This document shows, one piece after another, positions 34,093 to 43,790 of a DNA stretch of 64,000 nucleotides; positions within the stretch are counted from its first letter, which is position 1; the number at the start of each line of letters is the position of its first letter. Source of the DNA: CAWJMN01 sp963844055 (lineage in GTDB: Bacteria > Planctomycetota > Planctomycetia > Pirellulales > Pirellulaceae); NCBI GenBank assembly GCA_963844055.1, contig CAWJMN010000001.1:3782001-3846000 (forward strand), written 5' to 3'. The notes beneath the pieces were generated by a model, which saw nothing but the letters and a program-made list of their open reading frames with translations, was not told where the DNA came from and made no database searches. The position numbers and the translations under genes are program-made.

Positions 34093-36681
34093 ATGAGCGG
34101 CGCGCTACCCCTGCCAACTGAAAATCCTCCGAAAAACCTTCTGACAGGGTACTCCCCTCCCCAAGGTTCCTTCGATGAAATGCTTCGACCCGATGGAGGA
34201 CTTCGTCCTGCTTGGGTTCGATTTGCTGCAGGTCTTGAGAGCCTTGGACCCCAAGGACTTACTCAGCGCGGTGAACAGGTTCGACGCCAACTTCGCGAAA
34301 ACGGCGTTACCTACGACAGCTATGGCCCCAGTCGCGGCCCAGTTCGCCCTTGGGAACTTGATACCATCCCCCTGCTGTTTGCCAAGGCAGACTGGGAACG
34401 GCTTTCGCAAGGTTTGACCCAACGGGCTCGGCTACTCAATGCCATGCTGGCCGATCTCTATGGCCCCCAGCGCCTTCTCAAAGAAGGGGTGTTAACTCCT
34501 GACCTTGTTTTTGGCCATGCCGGCTACCTGTTGCCATGCCACGGCATTCGTGCCAGTCAAAACGCATTCCTGCACCTGTATGCTGCCCATTTGGCGCGTG
34601 CCCCTGATGGCAACTGGGTAGTACTTGCCGATCGTACCCAAGGTCCGTCAGGAACGGGATACGCGGTCGAGAATCGAATCATCATCTCCCGCACGCTTCC
34701 CAGCGACTTTCATTCGTTACACGTAGAGCGGCTTGCCTCGTTTTTCATTTCGCTGCGCGAACGACTATTGTCCCTCGCGCCAATGCATCGAGACAATCCA
34801 CGGGTTGTCCTGCTAACGCCGGGTCCCACCAGCAATCGCTACTTTGAAGACGCCTACTTGGCCCGTTATTTGGGCTACACCCTGGTTGAAGGTGGCGATC
34901 TTGCCGTTCGCGGCCATCGAGTGATGCTCAAAACGCTAGGCGGTCTCTTTCCGGTCGATGTCATTTTACGGCGGACGGCCGACTACGATTGTGACCCGCT
35001 TGAACTTCGCGGCGACAGCATGCTGGGCGTGCCAGGTTTGGTGCAAGCGGTTCGTTCTCATGAAGTAATCATGGCCAATAGCCTCGGTAGTGGAATGCTG
35101 GAGGCCCCTGCCCTGTTGGCTTATCTGCCAGCAGCTTGTCGCTTGTTGCTTCAAGAAGACTTGCAGCTTGGCTCGGTTCCCACTTGGTGGTGCGGAACGC
35201 GTGAAGGACTTGCGCACGTCGAACAGAACTTAGAAAATCTCGTTATTCGGCCGGCGTTCTATCACTGGCGAATCAATCCCACTTACGGCTGGCGGCTTTC
35301 CTCTGCGGAAAAAAGCAAGCTGCTTGAGAGCATTCGTCGCTCGCCGCGAGACTTTGTCGCGCAGTCGCGGATCGAACGTTCCACCGCACCGGTTTGGAAT
35401 GGCGGCGAACTACGACCATGGCGCGTGGGGCTGCGAATGTATGCCGTGGCATCGTCCAGCGGCTATCAAGTGATGCCCGGCGGACTCGCCCGAGTGGCTG
35501 ATAGTGAAGAGACCTTTGGTGAATCGCTTGCGGCCGGGCAAGGAAGCAAAGACGTTTGGGTCTTGTCGGACGCCCCCGTTCCTAGCGTAACGCTCCTGCG
35601 CGGTGGCGTTCCTCCTGTGGAACTTCGCCGCAGTGCTAACGACCTGCCAAGCCGTGTTGCCGACAACCTGCTCTGGCTCGGCCGACATGTCGAACGGGCG
35701 GAAGGGATGGTTCGGCACTTGCGCAGCAGTGTGTTGCGTTTGACCAGCGAAGTTGAGCCGGGCGGACTGCAAGAGCTTGCCCTCTTGGTGGATGCACTTT
35801 GCCTTTCCGGGGATGAGCCCTTGGAAATGCAAGAGTTGGATTCGGACACGGCCCCTCAGTTGCTTCAAGATCAAGTCCTCTCCTTCTCGCTGGATGAGAA
35901 AGAGCCCGGGGCTCTCGTTCAAACGCTTCAGTCGGTGGTTCGCACCGCTGCCATCGTGCGCGACCGTATCTCGGTCGATAGCTGGCGAATCATCAATCAA
36001 CTGGATATTCTCAACCAGCGTGAATCGGATCTCTCCCTTTCGGCAATCAAGCGAAGCCAACGCTTTGGTGACGTCTTACAGATCCTCAACCAAATGCTGA
36101 CTCTCCTTTCCGCGTTCAGCGGCTTAGGAATGGAAAGCATGACTCGCGGACCTGGCTGGTTATTTTTGGATATTGGCAGGCGCATCGAGCGCTCGCTCCA
36201 TATGCTTCGCCTCCTTCGCCGGACGCTGGTAACGGTCCACGAAGTGCCCGGCAGTTTGCTCGAAGCCATTTTGGAAATTGCCGATAGCTCGATGACCTAT
36301 CGCTACCGCTATCTAACAACCCTGCAATTGGCGCCGCTGCTCGATCTTTTGCTCATCGATGACAGCAATCCGCGATCGGTTGGATTTCAGCTACAATCCC
36401 TTAGCAAACATATGAAGCGTTTGCCGCACGAAAGCAGCGACCCTTCCCGCAATCCGGAACAGCGGATCGTGCTTGCGGCCCAAGCAGCTTTGGCATTGGC
36501 GGATGTCGAGTCGCTCTGTGATGTGGCTAGTGATTCCAAGCGTGTACACCTGGATAACCTGCTACTACAGCTTACCGTTCATTTGCGTCAACTTTCAGAT
36601 AGCTTGTCTCATACCTATTTGACCCATACTGGTCCGTCTCGCCAAATGGGTATCACTTCCAGCCGCGAGGAACTTGCGTAA
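34093..36681 (+). CDS. fused circularly permuted ATP-grasp (DUF404/407) and alpha-E (DUF403) protein
   Basis: 862 residues. The N-terminal ~480 residues match the circularly permuted type-2 ATP-grasp family (COG2308): FDEMLRPDGGLRPAW, LFAKADWERL, DRTQGPSGTGYAVENR and HRVMLKTLGG with the later VEQNLENLVIRPAF. The C-terminal ~310 residues match the alpha-E family (COG2307): RVADNLLWLGRHVERAEG and a bundle of helices. In most genomes these are two adjacent genes; here they are one polypeptide. Comparative genomics predicts that the ATP-grasp makes an amide bond and works with a transglutaminase-like peptidase, exactly the gene that follows 57 bp downstream. The substrate peptide or amine is unknown. 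Confidence 0.95.
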   Translation: MSGALPLPTENPPKNLLTGYSPPQGSFDEMLRPDGGLRPAWVRFAAGLESLGPQGLTQRGEQVRRQLRENGVTYDSYGPSRGPVRPWELDTIPLLFAKADWERLSQGLTQRARLLNAMLADLYGPQRLLKEGVLTPDLVFGHAGYLLPCHGIRASQNAFLHLYAAHLARAPDGNWVVLADRTQGPSGTGYAVENRIIISRTLPSDFHSLHVERLASFFISLRERLLSLAPMHRDNPRVVLLTPGPTSNRYFEDAYLARYLGYTLVEGGDLAVRGHRVMLKTLGGLFPVDVILRRTADYDCDPLELRGDSMLGVPGLVQAVRSHEVIMANSLGSGMLEAPALLAYLPAACRLLLQEDLQLGSVPTWWCGTREGLAHVEQNLENLVIRPAFYHWRINPTYGWRLSSAEKSKLLESIRRSPRDFVAQSRIERSTAPVWNGGELRPWRVGLRMYAVASSSGYQVMPGGLARVADSEETFGESLAAGQGSKDVWVLSDAPVPSVTLLRGGVPPVELRRSANDLPSRVADNLLWLGRHVERAEGMVRHLRSSVLRLTSEVEPGGLQELALLVDALCLSGDEPLEMQELDSDTAPQLLQDQVLSFSLDEKEPGALVQTLQSVVRTAAIVRDRISVDSWRIINQLDILNQRESDLSLSAIKRSQRFGDVLQILNQMLTLLSAFSGLGMESMTRGPGWLFLDIGRRIERSLHMLRLLRRTLVTVHEVPGSLLEAILEIADSSMTYRYRYLTTLQLAPLLDLLLIDDSNPRSVGFQLQSLSKHMKRLPHESSDPSRNPEQRIVLAAQAALALADVESLCDVASDSKRVHLDNLLLQLTVHLRQLSDSLSHTYLTHTGPSRQMGITSSREELA

Positions 36682-36738
36682 CGATCCCTGTTAGAAGACT
36701 ACTTGCCCCGCCCATTTTCCGTCCCAAGTCTGTCTGCC

Positions 36739-37647
36739 ATGAAGTACAACGTCTCCCATCTGACGACCTACGAGTACACACAGCCGGTCCCCATTTGCCA
36801 CAATGAGGTCCATCTGGCTCCGCGTAGCCTTCCGCGACAGAACTGCACACGTGCCCAACTTACGGTTAGCCCAACCCCTAGTTCTTTGCAAACCTGGACC
36901 GACTTTTTTGGGAATTACGTCGGCAACTTTTCCATTGAAGAGCCCCACAGCAAACTCTCGATTGCGGCTCGCAGCGTTGTCGAAGTCTTTGACCTTCCTA
37001 CCGTTTCCGATGATCAAACGCCGGCCTGGGAACAATTAGCAAGAGACCTAAAAGCGCCTTTGCAAACGCCAAATCCAGAAGAGTACTTGGTATCGAGCCA
37101 GTTTCTGTTCGCATCGACCTATATCATTCCGTCGCAAGAGGCTGCAACCTACGCGTCAACCTCCTTTACGCCGGGCAGATCGATTTTGGCCGCCTCGCGG
37201 GAGCTTACCCGTCGAATTTTCACCGACTTTCGCTACGACCCACAAGCGACGGCTGTCAACACGCCCACTTCGGAAGTCTTTCGCAAGCGCCGAGGTGTCT
37301 GCCAGGACTTTGCCCACTTGCAAATCACTTGCCTACGATCGCTCGGGCTCGCGGCTCGGTATGTCAGCGGCTATTTGCTAAGCGATCCACCCGTGGGCCA
37401 GCCCAAGTTGGTGGGCGCCGACGCCAGCCACGCCTGGATTAGCGTCTACTGCGGAGCAGCGGGCTGGATCGACTTCGATCCCACCAACGATTGCATTCCC
37501 GGGCTTCGTCACATCACCCTTGGCTGGGGACGTGACTATGACGACGTCTGTCCCATCAAGGGGATATTTTTAGGCGGCGGTCAGCACAGCATGAGCGTTG
37601 CGGTAGACGTCGCCCCCATTACCGAGGCGGACTTGCCTCCTCGGTAA
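36739..37647 (+). CDS. transglutaminase-like protein with N-terminal beta domain
   Basis: 302 residues from ATG 36739 (MKYNVSHLTTYEYT, the typical family start). An N-terminal beta-barrel-like region (about 1-150) precedes the transglutaminase-like domain with Cys in RRGVCQDFAH, His in ASHAWISVY and Asp in WIDFDPTN, so the triad is intact. Bacterial members of COG1305 probably act as cysteine peptidases or amide-bond enzymes rather than cross-linkers. It is 57 bp downstream of the fused ATP-grasp/alpha-E gene, forming the known three-family set predicted to make and trim a peptide-like modification. The downstream minus-strand cytochrome gene is convergent, 31 bp away. Confidence 0.95.
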   Translation: MKYNVSHLTTYEYTQPVPICHNEVHLAPRSLPRQNCTRAQLTVSPTPSSLQTWTDFFGNYVGNFSIEEPHSKLSIAARSVVEVFDLPTVSDDQTPAWEQLARDLKAPLQTPNPEEYLVSSQFLFASTYIIPSQEAATYASTSFTPGRSILAASRELTRRIFTDFRYDPQATAVNTPTSEVFRKRRGVCQDFAHLQITCLRSLGLAARYVSGYLLSDPPVGQPKLVGADASHAWISVYCGAAGWIDFDPTNDCIPGLRHITLGWGRDYDDVCPIKGIFLGGGQHSMSVAVDVAPITEADLPPR

Positions 37648-37678
37648 TTTAACAACGGAAATAAACGCCGCACTTGGA

Positions 37679-40600
37679 CTACTTCCCGCTTGCCGGCGTC
37701 CCTGCCGCAGGGGGCTGTTTGAGGCTTTCCAGGTAAGCGACGATCGACGCAAAGTCTTCTAGCGTCATACCATCCTTCAGACCATTTGGCATCAGCGAGA
37801 GATTGCTCTTTTGACGCTGCTCGATGCTGTCGACGGGAACGCGAACCGACTTTCCATCAGCCAGCAAGATATCCAAAGCTTCCGGGGTTTCAGATTTTAA
37901 CAGCCCGCTAATCACTCGCCCTTCATCGGTTAGCAAGGTCGTCGTTTCATAGCCCGATGCAATCCGACTGGAAGGCTCTAGCACTGACCGGATCAACTCT
38001 TCCCGTGGATACTTGATCGCAATCCCGGTCAGATCAGGACCAACCTTGCCCCCCTCTTTATCAACGGCATGGCACTTTACGCAGCCAACACCCTGCGCAT
38101 TAAAGAAGATCTTCTTCCCAGCTTGCGGATCACCAGGATGCTCCAGGGCATATTTCGTATACGCCCCCAGATCGAGCATCATGGGGATATTCTCTTTGAG
38201 GAATGCATATTTGGGAGATTGCTTGCTGACCTGCACACTCAAATCCCAAGGTCCTCCATTGTTGCCCCACATCACCCAGACGTGATTGATCCCCTTTTGG
38301 AATTCCGCCTGAATCGTTCCTTGCTTGGCGCCCCATCCGCGACTATCGCGAAACTCATAAACTTGCTTGCCGTTAATCCACACGATTAACTGGTCATCGC
38401 TTCCCACATGCAAGGTCTGTAGGCCTGCCGCATCAGCAGTTACTTCGGCATAACCATAGACCCATACATTTTGATTGTCGCTCGGCCACACTTTGAGACC
38501 TGAAAGCCGGCCCTCCTTGTCATCAATATGCACATCGCGCCAAGAGAACTTTCGATCACCAACATAGAACTCTTCTTTTAGGTTGGGCTCCTTCGCGACG
38601 TCTAGCTTAGGCGTCTTCTCCTTGGGCCAAGGCCCCACCATCTTCCAATCCACAATCGGCGTTGGAGTGCTAAACACATTGGCCAGCACGCCACGCACCG
38701 CACCTGGCAATTCATTCCGTGCCTGCAAGTCGATGATGTCATCCCCAATTTCGTCTCGCAAAGCCACCAATGCTGCTTCACATGAAGCTCGCAACTCTTG
38801 GCTTGGGCTCTTTAGCCCTTGCAAGTACAACGGCAACGCCCGCCGATCAGGAATGGCAGCCGCTGCCGCAATCGCGTCAAAAGTTAGGCGACTATTCGCG
38901 GCAGCTTCAATAATCTGAGGGATCGCCGTCTTGGATTTCAGAGATGCCAACTGCTCAAGTACTGTCTGCTGGACGGATAGTTCTCCATCCTTCAATAGCG
39001 GCAGCACGCGATCGACCGATTCTGCCCCCAGGACTTTGCACGTCGCGCGAATGGCCGCCACGCGTACTTCAGGCCGACTATCGGTCAATCGAGAAGCCGC
39101 AGCTTCCCCCGCTTCGGCCGAAGGCAAACCCGATAATGCGTCCAGTGCGAGGGAAACCAGATTCGCAGAGCTATCCTTGGCCTGGATGATTTGAATCAAC
39201 TCTCCTCGAGCAGCCACAGAGCCCACCTGCTTGATTCCCGTCACCGCCTGCACACGCAGCGCATCATCACTTTGGGGATCACCTGCAATCTTGGCAAACA
39301 GAGCCGTCGCTTGATCATCCTTGAGCGCCGCTAGTGCACCAATCGCCGCCACTCTTACTTTCGTATCTGCATCTTGGGCCGCAACCTCTCGCAGCACTCC
39401 CAGTGCCCCCGTTGCCTTTACCTGCTGAAGTGCGGCAATCGCGGCAAGCCGCGTGGCGCTGGCATTTTCCTTAGTCGGCAACGCTGCTTGACGCAAAGCA
39501 TCTTCTACCGCACTGGTACCATTCCACGCTAACTTCTTTTCGCGAGCAGGAAGCCCAGCGGCAGGGCGAGTGCCCCACCAGCCGGTTGTATAAGGCTCAG
39601 CCTTCTTATAAATCGTCGCGAGTGTCTCGATCGCAGTTGCCCGATCGGCTTCTCCAGGAAGCTCCTTGGCAGCTCGCTTCAGCAGTTCAACGACATCTTC
39701 GGAATACTGATCTCGTAGCAGGACAAATGCCGCTTGCCGTGCCACAGGGACATCACTTCGAAGTGCCTGGGCGACCGCATCCCATACCTTCACCTTCCGC
39801 AATGCCTGGATCGCCACAAACCGCACGGTGACATCGTCATCCGCAAGCAACTTGGCCAGCGGCGCCGCCGAGACGGGCTGCGCGCTTCGCCCCAAACTGA
39901 TCGCGGCCTGCATCCGAACTTCCGCCGACTCATCGCCAAGTTTAGCAATCAGTGCCAGCGCAGAATCCGCTTGAGCCAAGTCACCCAGAAGACGTGCCGC
40001 CTGAGCGCGCACGATCGGCGAGGCATCATTTAATGCCCCTTCGACCGTCACACGAATTTGCGGCAGCGGTGTCTGCTTGTGAATCGCAAACAGCGTCCAT
40101 AGTGCATGGACCTTAGCCATCGGAACCGAATCCTTCGAAGCCAAAACTGCCCCTACTGCCGCTTCCGAAGCTGCACCACGCCGGGCGAGATTCCACTGAG
40201 CACGAAGCCGCTCACTTTGGGCAGGATGTCCTAGTGAAACAATCTGCTTCTCGATCGGGTCTTGCTCACTGGCCCGCGCTGGCTCCGTTGCAGGAGCATC
40301 CTTGCCGACATAGCGCACTCGAAACAGACGCCCCACCACCTTCGGGTTCACCCAGCCACCAAAGTTCCAGTCGGCCACATACATAAACCGACCATCAGGG
40401 CTGAAACAGAGATCTTGCGGCCGAAATTCGCCACTTCCATCATTCGTCATGAAGTCTTCCATCTCGGCCGTAAAGCTGGCCCCGGCTGGCTTCGTGGCAA
40501 ATCGCTGAATCTTTCCCTTCCCCCACTCGCAGTGAAAAGCATTCTCTTGAAAGGCTTTCGGCCAAGCTGCTTGGGTATAGCAGGCAGCTCCCACGGGTGA

Positions 40601-41428
40601 GCCGCCGCCATGCTCACTGATACGTGGCAGATGCCGCTCACCATGCTGCAAATAGTCATACGGATAGCCGTAGTAGCCAGTATTCACGTGGTAGGTGAAC
40701 CGTGTCCACCAACCTAAACCGTCGTCCGTATTGTCGTAGGTAAAAATGTGGTCCAGCGAGTCCATCGCCACATCGAGATGATTGCGGGTTCCCGAAGAAA
40801 AGACCTCCAACTGCGAACCATCGGGCCACATCCGAACAACGCCGCCCCCTTCTAACGAGATCGAGCTGCCGTCCGATCCAACGGCCTTCTGGATTCCCTT
40901 ATCGCCAACCGATACATAGATCCGGCCATCCAGCCCCATCCGTGTTCCAGTGACGATATGGTCGTTAAAGCCATAGACGCCTGCCGGCGGCCCAAATCCA
41001 GTGGCAAGGTCCTTACGTTCATCCGCAATACCATCGCCATTGGTATCCCGAAACACGCTGTAATGCGGCGCATGCATGACGTAGAGCGCCCCTTCATGCC
41101 AAACCAGACCAAATACCGCAGCGAGGTTATCGCAAAACACCGTCTTGCGAACGGGCTTTCCATCGGGGCCGAACTGAATATAAAGCACCCGGTCAAATTC
41201 CTTAGTCGTGGGACCGCGCATATCCATGGGATCTTCTCCCACAAATAGGTTTCCCTGATCATCGCAGGTCACAACCGAAGGGTGCTCTACCTCAGGTGCC
41301 GAGTACAGCAACTCGGCCTCAAAGCCAGCAGGCAGCTTTTGAGCCCACGCCACCGATGAAGTACCTAGGCACATACCGAGTGCCACACAAACCACTAGCC
41401 AGAAAGAGAAACAACGATGGAGAGACAT
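37679..41428 (-). CDS. secreted PVC-type c-type cytochrome with beta-propeller and HEAT repeats
   Basis: 1249 residues with a signal peptide (about 8-29). Order: an NHL/PQQ-like beta-propeller (about 30-385: VTCDDQGNLFVGEDPMDMRGP, LDGRIYVSVGDKG, FSPDGRFMYVADW), a long set of HEAT-type repeats (about 400-850), a PA14/galactose-binding-like domain (about 860-1070), and a C-terminal cytochrome c domain with CVKCH near residue 1113 and a distal Met candidate in LSLMPNG. This is the PVC-type heme-binding layout that is abundant in planctomycetes. The usual proposal is an extracytoplasmic role in sugar or polymer oxidation, but the substrate is unknown. Stand-alone gene. Confidence 0.93.
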   Translation of the reverse strand: MSLHRCFSFWLVVCVALGMCLGTSSVAWAQKLPAGFEAELLYSAPEVEHPSVVTCDDQGNLFVGEDPMDMRGPTTKEFDRVLYIQFGPDGKPVRKTVFCDNLAAVFGLVWHEGALYVMHAPHYSVFRDTNGDGIADERKDLATGFGPPAGVYGFNDHIVTGTRMGLDGRIYVSVGDKGIQKAVGSDGSSISLEGGGVVRMWPDGSQLEVFSSGTRNHLDVAMDSLDHIFTYDNTDDGLGWWTRFTYHVNTGYYGYPYDYLQHGERHLPRISEHGGGSPVGAACYTQAAWPKAFQENAFHCEWGKGKIQRFATKPAGASFTAEMEDFMTNDGSGEFRPQDLCFSPDGRFMYVADWNFGGWVNPKVVGRLFRVRYVGKDAPATEPARASEQDPIEKQIVSLGHPAQSERLRAQWNLARRGAASEAAVGAVLASKDSVPMAKVHALWTLFAIHKQTPLPQIRVTVEGALNDASPIVRAQAARLLGDLAQADSALALIAKLGDESAEVRMQAAISLGRSAQPVSAAPLAKLLADDDVTVRFVAIQALRKVKVWDAVAQALRSDVPVARQAAFVLLRDQYSEDVVELLKRAAKELPGEADRATAIETLATIYKKAEPYTTGWWGTRPAAGLPAREKKLAWNGTSAVEDALRQAALPTKENASATRLAAIAALQQVKATGALGVLREVAAQDADTKVRVAAIGALAALKDDQATALFAKIAGDPQSDDALRVQAVTGIKQVGSVAARGELIQIIQAKDSSANLVSLALDALSGLPSAEAGEAAASRLTDSRPEVRVAAIRATCKVLGAESVDRVLPLLKDGELSVQQTVLEQLASLKSKTAIPQIIEAAANSRLTFDAIAAAAAIPDRRALPLYLQGLKSPSQELRASCEAALVALRDEIGDDIIDLQARNELPGAVRGVLANVFSTPTPIVDWKMVGPWPKEKTPKLDVAKEPNLKEEFYVGDRKFSWRDVHIDDKEGRLSGLKVWPSDNQNVWVYGYAEVTADAAGLQTLHVGSDDQLIVWINGKQVYEFRDSRGWGAKQGTIQAEFQKGINHVWVMWGNNGGPWDLSVQVSKQSPKYAFLKENIPMMLDLGAYTKYALEHPGDPQAGKKIFFNAQGVGCVKCHAVDKEGGKVGPDLTGIAIKYPREELIRSVLEPSSRIASGYETTTLLTDEGRVISGLLKSETPEALDILLADGKSVRVPVDSIEQRQKSNLSLMPNGLKDGMTLEDFASIVAYLESLKQPPAAGTPASGK

Positions 41429-41866
41429 AGACGAAAAAGCCTCAAACGGGTGACAAGAGAATCTTCAAGGTGGGGAGCAAGCCAAGGCGAGACAAAACGA
41501 CTCCGCCATGGAATCGCTAGTGCTTCGCCAGATGGCAGGCCATGGAACGTTAGCTGATCAGCCCATTCGCATTGGGGATTTGGCTACCAGCGGCTTGGTC
41601 CAAGACAGCGTTTCTGTCGCAGCGTTTAGAGTATTTTCTAAAGGCGCAACAAACGCAACGACCAAACGAAGAAAATCCCCGGTTTCAGGCCCAATCAGGC
41701 CCAAACGGAGTTCGGCTTACCTCAAATCGAAAGGATCCACTACGCGAAAGTACAAGCGGACCAGGCCTCGATCAACGTCGAGGCAGTAACGGCTGATGAG
41801 CGATTCCCATAAGCCGCAGGACTTTGCATCCACCCACCGAACACGCAATGGGCCCCAAGGCCACAA
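41429..41866. other. intergenic region between the cytochrome and cheX genes
   Basis: About 440 bp with no convincing gene: short open frames are out of line with planctomycetal codon use and have no ribosome-binding site. The end next to 41428 should hold the promoter of the minus-strand cytochrome. No clear terminator for cheX was found. Confidence 0.5.
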
Positions 41867-42337
41867 CTACGCGGTCAGGCGTGGGTCTTCTTTCACTTCA
41901 ACTTCTACGCTCAGCGGACCCCAAGGGGACGAAAAGGGAATGCAAAGAGGCTGAACCTTCTTGCAGAACTCCACTTCACAATCCTTGCCCACCAAGACCA
42001 TTGGCAGTGCCAAGTTGCTGAACAACTGAGAAAGCTGAGCCTTCGCCCCGCCGGCAATCATGTTGGTGAGTTCGCCGACTACGTCAATGACGTCTTCATT
42101 GATTTCCGCAGGCTTGCTCCCCAGCATAGCGCCAGTCGCATTGATGGCCGTTTGCTTGTTCATATGAACAATAACGACCCCCGTCGCGGCCCCCGACATT
42201 CCAATCACGCCACTCAAATCGTGCGGAGTTGGACGAGTCTCTGCCGTCACCAAACCTGGCACAAGTTCGCATCCCAGCATGGTCGAGAAGACGGACATGG
42301 TCGAGGAGACAAACGGCTGCACATAATCGGTTTTCAT
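41867..42337 (-). CDS. cheX: CheX-like CheY-P phosphatase
   Basis: 156 residues of the CheX/CheC family. The conserved catalytic stretch DVVGELTNMIAGGAK (about 85-99) holds the Glu and Asn that attack phospho-Asp on CheY, and the early FVSSTMSVFSTMLG and late IPFSSPWGPLSVEVEV blocks match CheX dimer strands. Such proteins dephosphorylate CheY-P and reset chemotaxis. It is downstream of a stand-alone cheY on the same strand, though a hairpin lies between them, and faces away from the cheA operon. Confidence 0.9.
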   Translation of the reverse strand: MKTDYVQPFVSSTMSVFSTMLGCELVPGLVTAETRPTPHDLSGVIGMSGAATGVVIVHMNKQTAINATGAMLGSKPAEINEDVIDVVGELTNMIAGGAKAQLSQLFSNLALPMVLVGKDCEVEFCKKVQPLCIPFSSPWGPLSVEVEVKEDPRLTA

Positions 42338-42482
42338 ACTATTGCCCCTGCGAGAACTTTCATCTCGGCACTGTTTTGGAAATAGGAATATAGATCGCTT
42401 GAATCATTGAAGCTTGACCGAAGCAATGAACTCTTCGGGGAATCATCTGGATATCCCAAACAATGCCGACAATTAACCTTGA

Positions 42483-42515
42483 AAAGGCACTTAAGCATTT
42501 CTGCCAAGTGCCTTT
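42483..42515 (-). terminator. probable terminator or attenuator hairpin after cheY
   Basis: AAAGGCACTT (42483-42492) and AAGTGCCTTT (42506-42515) form a perfect 10-bp stem with a 13-nt loop just downstream of cheY. On the minus strand it ends in a short T run. It may partly stop transcription before cheX. Confidence 0.65.
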
Positions 42516-42531
42516 CACACACCTAGATCAA

Positions 42532-42897
42532 CTAGGCTCCGCAATACTTTACAAGCTTTTCCCGAAGCGTATCCGCTTCGAATGGCTTGGCTAAATAGTC
42601 ATTGACACCGGCCTGGATCGCCTCCACCACGCGAGACTTTTCCGATTCGGTCGTGATCATCATGATCGGAACCGTGGAACCCAAAGCACGAATTTCACGG
42701 GCCACGTCCAGCCCATTCTTCCCTGGCATATTCCAATCGGTCAGCACCATGTTGAAGCTATTGGCCTTGAACTGGACCAGTGCTTCTTCACCGTCTGCTG
42801 CTTCGACAACATCCGATACGCCCAACGCATTGAGTGAACGCGTAATGATCTTGCGCATCACACCCGAGTCATCCACAACTAACACCTTCAGTGACAT
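42532..42897 (-). CDS. cheY: CheY-like response regulator
   Basis: 121 residues from ATG 42897 (MSLKVLVVDDSGVMRKI); an upstream in-frame start at 43050 would add a nonconserved 51-residue extension. Single receiver domain with the acidic pair DD (9-10), the phosphorylated Asp in VLTDWNMPGKNG, conserved Thr in MMITTESEKS and Lys in LAKPFE. It should be phosphorylated by CheA and bind the flagellar motor or another output. The CheX phosphatase is just downstream; the cheA operon lies in the divergent direction. Confidence 0.94.
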   Translation of the reverse strand: MSLKVLVVDDSGVMRKIITRSLNALGVSDVVEAADGEEALVQFKANSFNMVLTDWNMPGKNGLDVAREIRALGSTVPIMMITTESEKSRVVEAIQAGVNDYLAKPFEADTLREKLVKYCGA

Positions 42898-43319
42898 AGG
42901 ACGAATTCCTTTTTCCTGCAATCTGTGGTCATACGCTTTTTGCCCCAGCCCCTCACTGGCCTTGCTTCCAAGGAGAGGCATTTGAACGTCGATATCCGAA
43001 GGTAGGTCGCGATTTCGCGCGTTCCGGTAGTTCCTGCAGTTTCTCTCCAAAATTCTTGCTCGCTATTTTTCGCCCCCTCGCATTGCAACCCCTACCACCG
43101 GCCCCCCCCGATCGTTTCGCTGCTGTTCCATGCGAAATTATCGCCTGATTCCGGGCACTTTTGTCAAAAACGTGTGACCTAGCTTTGCTTGTTCACAAAA
43201 GACCACCTTTTGATGAGACCTCACTGATTCATTCCGACAGACGGGAATTAGCCGAACCGTCTGCCGAGGGCAAAGAACTCAATCGGCAATTGTGTGGCAA
43301 GAGAAAGTTTTTTTCATCG
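42898..43319. other. divergent promoter region of the chemotaxis cluster
   Basis: About 420 bp between cheY (minus) and the plus-strand chemotaxis genes. It should contain both promoters. I could not identify a clear sigma-28 or sigma-54 site by eye. The upstream in-frame start at 43161 would place part of this region in a longer version of the next protein, but that extension is not conserved-looking. Confidence 0.5.
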
Positions 43320-43730
43320 ATGGGGCAGGACATGCTATTTGGAACTTACTTGGTACGTCGCGGACTTATTTCACCGCTTCAGTTCGTGCAGGCCGTTGAA
43401 ATCCACTTGCAAGACCGCGTTCCCCTGGGACGACTCGCCTTGAAGTCTGGCGCACTCACCATGCGTCAACTCTTTAAGGTCCTCAGCCTCCAAGAAGAAT
43501 TGCAACGTCCATTTGGACGGGTCGCTGTAGAACAAGGCTTCATGGACGAGCAAGAGTTGGCCTCTCTTTTGCTAACGCAGGCCGATTCTTCCAAGCCGAT
43601 CAAGAAGATCCTGATCGACATGGGAATTCTGGACCAAGAGACGATCTCCGACGAACTGAAGCTCTTCTACCAAGAAGCCATGGAACGAGAAGAACCGCTA
43701 GTGGCCCACTGTGCAGACACCAACGTCTAA
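43320..43730 (+). CDS. small helical-repeat protein in the chemotaxis operon (MshEN-like)
   Basis: 136 residues from ATG 43320. It consists of about three short repeats of the form GLISPLQFVQAVEIH...LGRLALKSGALTMRQLF...FGRVAVEQGFMDEQELASLL, the helix-loop pattern of MshEN/GspE N-terminal modules, which in other proteins bind cyclic di-GMP or partners. The key c-di-GMP motif (RLGxxLxxxGxxxxxxLxxxLxxQ-like) is only partly kept, so ligand binding is a guess. It is 60 bp upstream of cheA and transcribed with it, so it may be an adaptor or second-messenger input into this chemotaxis pathway. Start at 43161 is unlikely. Confidence 0.75.
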   Translation: MGQDMLFGTYLVRRGLISPLQFVQAVEIHLQDRVPLGRLALKSGALTMRQLFKVLSLQEELQRPFGRVAVEQGFMDEQELASLLLTQADSSKPIKKILIDMGILDQETISDELKLFYQEAMEREEPLVAHCADTNV

Positions 43731-43790
43731 CAGAAGCGCATTCCCCGGTTGGTTCTCTCAAAATCGCCGCACACTTTAGGAAGTAATCGT

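Noticed and set aside
36653..37035. Minus-strand frames opposite the transglutaminase start
   Set aside because: They overlap a well-supported gene with an intact triad and look like antisense shadows.
41910..41920. CCGCTGAGCG in cheX as a further frame-change site
   Set aside because: The same 10-mer is present but the CheX C-terminus PLSVEVEV reads normally, so the motif alone does not cause a shift.
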